Below are positions 1-4,984 of a stretch of 20,495 nt of DNA, piece by piece. Source of the stretch: a virus; the IMG/VR virus record IMGVR_UViG_3300042294_000165, positions 1 to 20,495 of that record, one strand, 5' to 3'. Position 1 is the first letter of the stretch. Each line of letters starts with the position of its first letter. A program made the translations under genes and the position numbers. A model generated the notes under the pieces. That model worked only from the letters and a program-made list of their open reading frames with translations, ran no database searches and had not been told where the DNA came from.

Positions 1-302
1 AGTTACGTAAGTAAAAGTTTCATGCCAAGTCAAGCCTTTTCTTATTTAATATATTTTTAGATCGTAGATCTAGTTCGGCATTAACTGTCGCATACCTTTG
101 GACGAGGATTTAGTGTCGCAGATTCGACACAACAATTGGTGTGATAACACCAAAAGTGAAATACGGAAAGTGAGGGATATTTTTGTGGAATAGGGAATGT
201 GGAAACACTGAAAGTGGGGTATTGGATTGGACTGTACACCGACTGGGTATCCTTTGGATTGGTCACCAAAAGTGCTTGATTTTCTTAGCATTTTTCTAAT
301 TT

Positions 303-321
303 AACTGATATGTTATCAGTT
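303..321. repeat. Perfect 8-bp inverted repeat
   Basis: AACTGATA (303-310) and TATCAGTT (314-321) are exact reverse complements separated by TGT. No T-run follows, so a terminator is unlikely. The size and symmetry fit an operator for a dimeric repressor, which is inference. Confidence 0.45.
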
Positions 322-349
322 TAACTATTTCTGTAACTCATTGATTCGT

Positions 350-365
350 ATACACTTTAGTGTAT
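350..365. repeat. Perfect palindrome containing a CAC/GTG element
   Basis: ATACACT (350-356) and AGTGTAT (359-365) are exact reverse complements around a TT centre. The core CACTTTAGTG belongs to the CAC-N4/5-GTG family found elsewhere in the control region. It is a probable protein-binding site. Confidence 0.5.
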
Positions 366-390
366 CACCTCGTATGCCTTTACGCTCTGT

Positions 391-403
391 GTGCATTATG
401 CAC
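391..403. repeat. Short perfect palindrome GTGCAT-T-ATGCAC
   Basis: A 13-base dyad, GTGCAT (391-396) and ATGCAC (398-403) around a single T. It lies in the gene-free region and is operator-like in size. Nothing else supports a function. Confidence 0.35.
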
Positions 404-625
404 GGCTGACACGCATATGCTCACGCTATGTGGGGGTGGGCGAGTGCCATGCGGGGGTATAGCGTTATATGTATATGTATCTACACACAGAAGGGGTATT
501 TATATAGGTTAGTACACACTAACAACCCTACACTTATCTGCCAACACACGAAACCCCTCACGTTAATTGCCTCACCTGCAATACTTCACCTTAAGTGCTA
601 GGGCTATGGTGTATAATCGATTGTA

Positions 626-643
626 AGGGGTCTAGAAGCCCCT
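626..643. repeat. Stem-loop AGGGG / CCCCT
   Basis: AGGGG (626-630) pairs with CCCCT (639-643) over an 8-base loop. A run of Ts comes only about 14 bases later (656-661), so this is a poor intrinsic terminator. It could still mark the 3' end of a transcript entering from the left. Confidence 0.3.
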
Positions 644-789
644 AGGTTAAGTTTAATTTTTAAGTTGGTACCTAGGTGTCACTTTTAAAACAAACAGCAT
701 AGCGAGCTTATTCTGGGTCAATCACCAAAAGTGGCTTACCTTTGGATGGCACTAAAGTGTGTAACATACTACACAATTACAAAAAGTAC

Positions 790-819
790 TTGACAAAAGT
801 ATGAAAGTACGGTTAAACT
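790..819 (+). promoter_or_regulatory. Candidate sigma70-type promoter upstream of the virion operon
   Basis: A perfect -35 TTGACA lies at 790-795, followed after 18 bases by TAAACT at 814-819 (four of six matches to TATAAT). It sits between the CAC/GTG palindromes at 750-759 and 836-846, as expected for a regulated promoter. Transcription from about 826 would give a leader of about 250 bases before the first gene at 1077. The -10 box is weak. Confidence 0.4.
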
Positions 820-821
820 AC

Positions 822-1026
822 GTCTAACAGACACTCACTTAAAGTGATACACTTAAATGTAATAGTTAAAATATTAAAAACATATAAGTATAAAAACACT
901 TAAAACTATACACTTATATGTAACTTTAATATTACTTTAAGTACTTTAAGGTAACATTTATGTGACTTTAAATATTACCTTTGAATAACACTTAAATGTA
1001 ACACTTAAAGTGACAGACAGTTAGAC
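822..1026. repeat. AT-rich iteron-like element with inverted ends
   Basis: The element is bounded by GTCTAAC (822-828) and its reverse complement GTTAGAC (1020-1026). Just inside each end is CACTTAAAGTGA (836-847 and 1002-1013). Next to these lie copies of ACACTTAAATGTAA (849-862 and 988-1001). A variant ACACTTATATGTAA is at 910-923 and a reverse-strand relative is at 954-964. The centre is almost pure A+T with TAATATTA-like words. Nested direct and inverted copies around an easily melted core resemble iteron origins or complex operator arrays. No initiator gene is visible in the window, so the role is open. Confidence 0.5.
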
Positions 1027-1076
1027 TAAGTTCCGTACTAGGAATTTTATAAAAAGAAGAAAAACAAAGGTTGACA

Positions 1077-1385
1077 ATGTCTGAAAATACTGTAAAACTG
1101 TATGTACCTGCAGAACGTAGTTCGAAGCATTCTGCACCTAAAAAGAGATCACGTAAGAAGATCCACTTGCGTGATGATTACGTATTGGAAGATTTCTATC
1201 TTGCTATCCGTAACAACAGACTAGATTCCATTCACGTACCCCATAGTGACGTATTCTTCGTGAAAGCGGCACTTGAAAATAGATTCCAAAGGAAGTTCAA
1301 GCTTAAGGATGTAGAGGCAGCAATGAGAGCCGAGGGCTGGTCCGAGGCTAGAGTACTTAAACCTACAAGGTATAAATTTAGTTAA
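1077..1385 (+). CDS. Small basic protein of unknown function
   Basis: A 102-residue protein that I do not recognise. It is basic near the N terminus (KKRSRKK at about residues 22-28) and then looks like a compact helical domain (roughly residues 30-92) ending in a Gly-Trp and a basic tail. I chose ATG 1077 over the in-frame TTG at 1071, because AAAGG at 1066-1070 is spaced six bases from the ATG but abuts the TTG. It is the first gene after the control region, and its stop codon overlaps the Shine-Dalgarno sequence of the next gene, so the two are probably coupled. Small size, charge and position suggest a nucleic-acid-binding or regulatory protein; this is inference only. Confidence 0.75.
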   Translation: MSENTVKLYVPAERSSKHSAPKKRSRKKIHLRDDYVLEDFYLAIRNNRLDSIHVPHSDVFFVKAALENRFQRKFKLKDVEAAMRAEGWSEARVLKPTRYKFS

Positions 1386-1396
1386 GGAGAAGTGAA

Positions 1397-1804
1397 ATGC
1401 CTGCAGTAGCCCGTAAAGTTACCAAAAAGATGGCTGATTGGATGGACAAGCAAGTTAAAGAGCGTCCAAGTAATTATTCCAAAGGTGAGATTGAGCAAGA
1501 GATGGACATGATTGAAATGTCCAGAATGTCCAAAAAAGATTTAATGGAACTCTCAAAAGGAAAAAGTCGTAGAGCGGAATCTGCATCTTTAGAACTTGAT
1601 CGTAGGGGTTTTAATAAATTGGGCGAAGAGCCAGAAAAGGCAGCTTCTACTTCTCAGTACCGTGATTGGGCAAAAAGCCAAAAAGAAAAAGAAGTAGAAG
1701 GTATGGCTAAGGGTGGCATGGTTAAGAAGAAACCAGCAGCCAAGAAAGCCCCAGCTAAAACTAAATCACGTAGCAATACCTACAACAAATTCTACGGCAA
1801 ATAA
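1397..1804 (+). CDS. Lys-rich small phage protein with KGGM motif
   Basis: A 135-residue protein of unknown function. The first 100 residues are highly charged and mostly helical in appearance, with many Met, Lys and Glu. A Lys/Ala/Pro-rich tail follows the motif MAKGGMVKKK at about residues 103-112, resembling the tails of histone-like or DNA-condensing proteins. A strong AAGGAGA at 1384-1390 lies six bases before the ATG and includes the last two bases of the preceding stop codon. The KGGM motif recurs in the products at 2308, 2693 and 3012, so these genes may encode functionally linked proteins. The gene is followed immediately, without a gap, by the ATG at 1805. Confidence 0.8.
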   Translation: MPAVARKVTKKMADWMDKQVKERPSNYSKGEIEQEMDMIEMSRMSKKDLMELSKGKSRRAESASLELDRRGFNKLGEEPEKAASTSQYRDWAKSQKEKEVEGMAKGGMVKKKPAAKKAPAKTKSRSNTYNKFYGK

Positions 1805-1996
1805 ATGAGTTTCTATATCGGTGTGCTAGTCTTCTGCCTACAGAACCAAGGCTGTTACTTTCTCAAGATCAATGAGAACTTTGATAAGATTGAACAGTGT
1901 CAAAAGGCTGTACGGCAATGGGACCAGTATGCCCGTAAGGAAGGACTAGAAACCGAGATGGCTTGCTTAGAAGTGACACTAAAACCAAATATCTAG
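1805..1996 (+). CDS. Small four-cysteine protein with hydrophobic N terminus
   Basis: A 63-residue protein of unknown function. The N terminus is a short hydrophobic stretch (YIGVLVFCL, about residues 4-12) that could be a weak signal peptide or a half-membrane segment. Cysteines occur at about residues 11, 17, 32 and 54, enough for two disulfides if the protein is exported. The rest is polar and probably helical. It starts directly after the TAA of the previous gene and has no good Shine-Dalgarno of its own, so translation is probably by reinitiation. It is the only gene of the small-gene block that is not strongly basic, which suggests a different job from its neighbours. Confidence 0.65.
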   Translation: MSFYIGVLVFCLQNQGCYFLKINENFDKIEQCQKAVRQWDQYARKEGLETEMACLEVTLKPNI

Positions 1997-1997
1997 C

Positions 1998-2306
1998 ATG
2001 GCTATTGAGTACAGAGGGAAGAAGTTCCCCGGCTATAACAAACCAGTTAAATCAGACCGCCCTGAGAAAAAAGGTATGGTGCTGGCTAAGGAAGGTGAAA
2101 AGGTTAGACTGATTCACTTTGGTGACAGTTCAATGGGTCACAACTATAGCCCAGAAGCCCGTAAGAGTTTCAAAGCAAGACATGCCAAAAACATTCAAAA
2201 AGGCAAGATGTCAGCTGCATATTGGGCTGATAAAGAACTATGGGCTGGTGCTGGTGGATCAGTCAAACAACCCCCTAAATCTCAGAAAGTAAAGAAAGGT
2301 AAGTAA
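1998..2306 (+). CDS. Small basic protein resembling a phage / giant-virus family (DUF5754-like)
   Basis: A 102-residue protein. The core VRLIHFGDSSMGHNY, then RKSFKARH at about residues 55-62, then SAAYWADKELW, matches the pattern I remember for a small virus family: a beta strand, an FGD/FGA turn, a conserved R..F..RH helix and an aromatic W....LW end. I recall this family in many tailed phages and in nucleocytoplasmic large DNA viruses, annotated as DUF5754. Its function is not known to me. The C terminus is a Lys-rich tail. The gene begins one base after the previous stop and has no clear ribosome binding site, so it is probably translationally coupled. The family assignment is by eye. Confidence 0.75.
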   Translation: MAIEYRGKKFPGYNKPVKSDRPEKKGMVLAKEGEKVRLIHFGDSSMGHNYSPEARKSFKARHAKNIQKGKMSAAYWADKELWAGAGGSVKQPPKSQKVKKGK

Positions 2307-2307
2307 A

Positions 2308-2691
2308 ATGGCAATTTCACGTTTTCTAACTCGGCAATTGGAAAAGATGGACAAGGCAGCAAAGAAGATGGCTGGTTCCCCCGGCTATGATGATGACACA
2401 ATGGCAGCTCAGAAAGAGTATGCCCGTGAGCAAAAGATTGAAAAGTCTAAGAAACTCAGCAAAGAGGAAGAAGCTGCTGCTGACAAAGAGGCATATGCAT
2501 CTGCTATGGGTAAAGGTAAGTCTACACCCAAGGGCAAGTTGACTGAGAAAGAGAAGAAGCAGTTGCAAGAAGAAATCAATATGTCTAAGGGTGGCATGTC
2601 CAAGAAGAAGCCAATGAAGTACAACAAGGGTGGTATGGTAATGGCTAATTGTGGTGCTTCCATGAAACCTACACAGAAAGCGAAGAAGTAA
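2308..2691 (+). CDS. Lys-rich protein with two KGGM motifs and ANCGAS tail
   Basis: A 127-residue protein of unknown function, dominated by Lys, Glu and Ala in the middle (a charged helical region of about residues 35-90). It ends in two copies of a Gly-Gly motif, MSKGGMSKKK (92-101) and YNKGGMVMANCGAS (105-118), then a basic tail. I recall C-terminal ends of the form KGG...CGAS....Q..K from other aquatic phage proteins, so this tail is probably a conserved functional element. AAAGG at 2295-2299 is eight bases before the ATG. Antisense open frames here are artefacts of the Lys-rich composition. Confidence 0.78.
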   Translation: MAISRFLTRQLEKMDKAAKKMAGSPGYDDDTMAAQKEYAREQKIEKSKKLSKEEEAAADKEAYASAMGKGKSTPKGKLTEKEKKQLQEEINMSKGGMSKKKPMKYNKGGMVMANCGASMKPTQKAKK

Positions 2692-2692
2692 T

Positions 2693-3010
2693 ATGCCAAG
2701 CAATAACCCCAACATCTTTAAGCGTGCCTATGAGAACTTGATGGGCACACCTGAGCAGAACAAAAAAGCTAAGGAAGAGATTGAAAAGTACAAAGCTTCT
2801 AAAGCTAAGGAAAAAGAAAAGGAAGAGACTAAGATGGCTAAGGGCGGTACTGTGAAGGGGAAAGGCAAAGTTACCAAGTCTGGTTCCAAAGCTGCCAAGA
2901 CAGGTAAGGCACCTATCCTAGCAATCATGGTCGGTGTAGCTAAGCCGAAGGCTAAGATGGCTAAAGGTGGTATGAGCAAAGCGAATGGTATGAGCAAGAA
3001 GAAGTGCTGA
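2693..3010 (+). CDS. Lys-rich protein with KGGT and KGGM motifs and terminal Cys
   Basis: A 105-residue, extremely Lys-rich protein of unknown function. It carries KGGT at 50-53 and KGGM at 91-94, each preceded by Met-Ala (MAKGG), so the protein looks internally repeated. Between them lies a short hydrophobic patch (APILAIMVGVA, about 73-83). The chain ends in a single cysteine after KKK, which is unusual. Start and stop codons abut the neighbouring genes with one-base gaps. The composition resembles DNA-binding tails; a virion-internal or DNA-condensing role is inference. Confidence 0.72.
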   Translation: MPSNNPNIFKRAYENLMGTPEQNKKAKEEIEKYKASKAKEKEKEETKMAKGGTVKGKGKVTKSGSKAAKTGKAPILAIMVGVAKPKAKMAKGGMSKANGMSKKKC

Positions 3011-3011
3011 T

Positions 3012-3353
3012 ATGGCTAGTCAAGATCAACTAGAGATTGACGCACTTACAAAGGAATTGATTGCCTTACGCAAAGAGGCATCTAATCGTTCCGTTCCTGA
3101 CTCTAAGATGAATCGTAGGATGATTGAGATACAGGACATGATTGCACGTAAGAAATCAGCTACGCTAAGCACTCCGAATGCGACATACAAAAAGGGCGGT
3201 ATGGTAAAAAAGCAGGCAGCTAAAGTGAAAAAGGTTATGGGGGAGTTTAAGGAGGGGAAGCTACACTCCGGCAAAAAAGGACCCGTAGTCAAAGCCCGTA
3301 AACAGGCAGTAGCTATCGCTTTGTCAGAGGCACGAAAGGTTAAGAAGAAGTAA
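3012..3353 (+). CDS. Small basic protein with DUF6496-like C-terminal domain
   Basis: A 113-residue protein in two parts. Residues 1-50 form a likely helical pair (LTKELIALRKEA and RRMIEIQDMIARKK). After a linker with YKKGGMVKK (59-67), residues about 73-110 match a motif I remember as DUF6496: MGEFK.GKLHSGKKG followed by KARKQAVAIALSEARK. That short domain is widespread in bacterial and phage proteins and has no function known to me. The last base of the stop codon is the first base of the next start (TAATG), so the next gene is coupled to this one. Lys-rich ends continue the theme of the block. Confidence 0.8.
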   Translation: MASQDQLEIDALTKELIALRKEASNRSVPDSKMNRRMIEIQDMIARKKSATLSTPNATYKKGGMVKKQAAKVKKVMGEFKEGKLHSGKKGPVVKARKQAVAIALSEARKVKKK

Positions 3354-3709
3354 TGACTACAGCTATTCTGCCAAAGCTACGGAGTATAGGTACTAACTTA
3401 ACTGCTGGTACCTCAAATGTTCTTTATACGTGCCCAACAAACTACACAGCTAAAGCGGTACTATTGTTAGTGTCAAATGGTACTGGTGGTAATAAGACAG
3501 TCACCATTCAGTGGTACGATGCATCTGCTGGTACATCTTATTCGATTACTAACGGATATATTTTATCAGCGTATAACTTTTTAATTTTTGATCAGAGTTA
3601 TTTAGTTCTTAACTCTGGTGATTACATTACCGCTACACCGGAGGCAGGTTCTACTATGTCTTCTATCTTTACCGTTGAAGAATACTTTGATCCAGCAAAT
3701 AAAGAATAA
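3353..3709 (+). CDS. Putative small virion (decoration or fibre-like) protein
   Basis: A 118-residue protein of alternating beta-strand pattern, rich in Thr, Ser, Tyr and Gly with few charges. The segment KTVTIQWYDASAGTSYSI (about 48-65) resembles small beta-sandwich phage proteins in which a strand ..VTI.WYD.. follows LL.SN.....K. I recall such proteins near phage structural genes. It differs sharply from its Lys-rich neighbours and is the only clearly structural-looking protein in the left block. It overlaps both neighbours by one base (TAATG at both ends). A surface decoration or adhesion role is inference. Confidence 0.7.
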   Translation: MTTAILPKLRSIGTNLTAGTSNVLYTCPTNYTAKAVLLLVSNGTGGNKTVTIQWYDASAGTSYSITNGYILSAYNFLIFDQSYLVLNSGDYITATPEAGSTMSSIFTVEEYFDPANKE

Positions 3710-3894
3710 TGGCTACTAAAAAGAAATTAGCTGTTAATGCGGCAGGTAACTATACCAAGCCAGAGTTACGTAAAAAGATTGTAGCCCAAGTAAAGGCTGC
3801 GGCTACCCATGGAACTGCTGCAGGGCAGTGGTCAGCAAGAAAGGCACAGCTAGTAGCCAAGAAGTACAAGGCAGCTGGTGGGGGTTATAAGTGA
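3709..3894 (+). CDS. N-terminal half of a viral basic-protein family (DUF5872-like, part 1)
   Basis: A 61-residue basic protein. The pattern KPELRKKIVAQVKAA, then GQWSARKAQLVAKKYKAAGGGYK, is one I remember from phages and giant viruses, where PELREKI....GQWSARKAQL....GGGY is followed in the same polypeptide by a second block of the kind encoded by the next gene here. I recall the name DUF5872, with moderate certainty. No function is known to me. The stop codon overlaps the next start (GTGA at 3891-3894), so the two halves are made as separate but probably equimolar polypeptides. Confidence 0.72.
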   Translation: MATKKKLAVNAAGNYTKPELRKKIVAQVKAAATHGTAAGQWSARKAQLVAKKYKAAGGGYK

Positions 3895-4145
3895 GTGCTG
3901 CACTTAAAAAAAGCCAGCTATCTCTTAAGTCGTGGGGCGAACAAAAGTGGCGAACCAAATCAGGAAAGCCAAGCTCTAAGACCGGGGAGAGGTACCTACC
4001 AGAAGCTGCTATTAAAGCTCTTACTCCTGCGGAATATGCGGCAACAACGAGAGCTAAACGAATGGGCAAAGCGAAAGGTCAACAATTTGTTGCACAACCC
4101 AAGGCAATTGCTAAAAAAGTAAAACCCTTTAGGAAAGCAAAATGA
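3891..4145 (+). CDS. C-terminal half of the same viral basic-protein family (part 2), GTG start
   Basis: An 84-residue basic protein. The segments LKSWGEQKWRTKSGKPSS, KTGERYLPEAAIKALTP, ATTRAKRMGKAKGQQF and QPKAIAKK form a pattern I recall as the second half of a viral family whose first half matches the preceding gene. The GTG start at 3891 overlaps the previous TGA (GTGA). An in-frame TAA at 3888-3890 means the frame cannot extend upstream. The stop overlaps the next ATG (ATGA at 4142-4145). Both junctions point to termination-reinitiation coupling. A DNA- or RNA-binding function is plausible from charge but unproven. Confidence 0.72.
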   Translation: MSAALKKSQLSLKSWGEQKWRTKSGKPSSKTGERYLPEAAIKALTPAEYAATTRAKRMGKAKGQQFVAQPKAIAKKVKPFRKAK

Positions 4146-4513
4146 GTAGAGAACTCACAGAGAAACAAGCTAAATTTTTAGAAGTTCTGTTTGAACAAGC
4201 AGGTGGCGATGTTGTACGTGCTAAGGAGTTAGCTGGTTATTCAGAGAATAGTCCAACATCGGAAATCATCAAAGGTCTCAAGGACGAGATCATGGAACGT
4301 ACCCAGTTGTACATGGCACGTAATGCACCCCGTGCAGCCATGTCACTTGTAGGTGGTATGGTAGACCCGACAGAATTAGGATTACGTGATAAACTAAGTG
4401 CTGCTAAAGATCTATTGGATCGAGTAGGCTTAGTCAAAACCGAGAAGGTACAGGTTGAAGCCACTAACGGTCTAATGATTCTTCCACCAAAGGAACAGAC
4501 AGACGAGGAGTAG
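4142..4513 (+). CDS. terS: Terminase small subunit
   Basis: A 123-residue protein with the layout of phage small terminases. An N-terminal helix-turn-helix (about residues 5-50) starts LTEKQAKFLEVLFE, with the recognition-helix region RAKELAGYSENSPTSEI. A central helical oligomerisation part contains LRDKLSAAKDLLDRVG (81-96). A C-terminal beta tail follows, with LMILPPKE close to the end. It would recognise viral DNA and regulate the large subunit during packaging. AGGA at 4131-4134 is seven bases before the ATG, and the start overlaps the previous stop (ATGA). Its position just upstream of TerL supports the call. The VGGM in this protein is probably unrelated to the KGGM motif of the upstream genes. 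Confidence 0.85.
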   Translation: MSRELTEKQAKFLEVLFEQAGGDVVRAKELAGYSENSPTSEIIKGLKDEIMERTQLYMARNAPRAAMSLVGGMVDPTELGLRDKLSAAKDLLDRVGLVKTEKVQVEATNGLMILPPKEQTDEE

Positions 4514-4516
4514 CAC

Positions 4517-4984
4517 ATGGCAACCCGTTCTACCATCGGTAAATGGATACTGCCACAACCTAAAGATGCACAAGAGAAGGGGGAATACATATCGATTCCC
4601 AAACTAAACGGTAGATTTGAAGCACCGTTTGGGTACAAGACATCGGAAACAGATCCGTTAATGCTTGACCCGATACCGTTAGAGTTAGATGCTTTAGAGA
4701 AAGCTAAGAAATATCTAAAGCAGTACCCTTCTAGAGAAGTTGCAGCTTGGTTGACTAAGGCTACAGGTAGATACATATCACACGTAGGATTACTAAGCAG
4801 GATAAAACATGAGCAGTATCACCAGACAAAAGCTTCTACTCTCAGAAGCTGGGCTGCCAAATACAGAAAAGCCATTGAAGAAGCGGAAAAACACGAAAAA
4901 AGGCTCGGTGGCAAAGCAACAAGACAAGCAAGAGCCATCCTCAACGAGCTTGACGGAGGAGACGAGTGCGAAGAATACTGGTGA
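4517..4984 (+). CDS. Terminase-associated helix-turn-helix protein
   Basis: A 155-residue protein. Residues about 60-98 look like a recombinase-type helix-turn-helix (LEKAKKYLKQYPSREVAAWL, then ATGRYISHVGLLSRIK). The segment before it (GRFEAPFGYKTSETDPLML, then PIPLELDALEKA) I recall from aquatic phages next to or fused with terminase. The C-terminal third is a charged helix. GGAG at 4507-4510 lies six bases before the ATG. The last 176 bases also encode the first residues of TerL in another frame. It may help in DNA recognition during packaging. A link to terminase is supported by position; the exact role is unknown. Confidence 0.72.
   Translation: MATRSTIGKWILPQPKDAQEKGEYISIPKLNGRFEAPFGYKTSETDPLMLDPIPLELDALEKAKKYLKQYPSREVAAWLTKATGRYISHVGLLSRIKHEQYHQTKASTLRSWAAKYRKAIEEAEKHEKRLGGKATRQARAILNELDGGDECEEYW

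Larger units (their letters stand above)
148..1012. repeat. Dispersed CAC-N4/5-GTG palindromic repeats (nine copies)
   Basis: Nine dyad-symmetric words lie at 148-158 (CACCAAAAGTG), 206-216 (CACTGAAAGTG), 264-274 (CACCAAAAGTG), 353-362 (CACTTTAGTG), 587-597 (CACCTTAAGTG), 723-733 (CACCAAAAGTG), 750-759 (CACTAAAGTG), 836-846 and 1002-1012 (both CACTTAAAGTG). The first three are spaced exactly 58 bases apart. The copies at 353 and 750 are reverse complements of one another. I did not notice a comparable cluster inside the genes. The symmetry suggests binding sites for a dimeric regulator or initiator, which is not encoded in this window. Confidence 0.65.
1..1076. other. Gene-free AT-rich control region with palindromic repeats
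   Basis: I see no convincing gene in this kilobase. Short reading frames on the minus strand have no ribosome binding site and no recognisable protein features. The region is dense with short palindromes: at least nine CAC-N4/5-GTG elements, several longer inverted repeats (113-130, 303-321, 350-365, 391-403, 508-523, 626-643, 758-775) and two CCTAGG sites (641-646, 671-676). It becomes very AT-rich from about 830. It ends just before the first gene of the virion operon, so it is best read as a control region: multiple operators, a promoter, and possibly a replication origin or genome-end region. The origin idea is inference only. Confidence 0.6.

Noticed and set aside
70-291. Minus-strand open frames in the left control region
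   Set aside because: No ribosome binding site, no recognisable protein pattern, and the stretch is full of palindromic repeats.
601-680. tRNA-like anticodon stem with TCTAGA loop
   Set aside because: The loop is eight bases, and no acceptor stem or T-arm sequence can be found.
836-1013. CRISPR-like array
   Set aside because: Repeats are only 12-14 bases, irregularly spaced and dyad-symmetric, with no uniform spacers or cas genes.
1071-1096. TTGACA at 1071 as a promoter or TTG as the start codon
   Set aside because: No suitable -10 box at 16-18 bases, and TTG 1071 directly abuts the ribosome binding site; ATG 1077 is correctly spaced.
3880-3894. Possible -1 programmed frameshift joining the genes at 3709 and 3891
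   Set aside because: No X-XXY-YYZ slippery heptamer fits the frame, and an in-frame TAA at 3888-3890 leaves no room; GTGA reinitiation is simpler.
4237-4776. A 179-residue minus-strand open frame
   Set aside because: Antisense to TerS and the HTH gene, both well supported on the + strand, and without family features.
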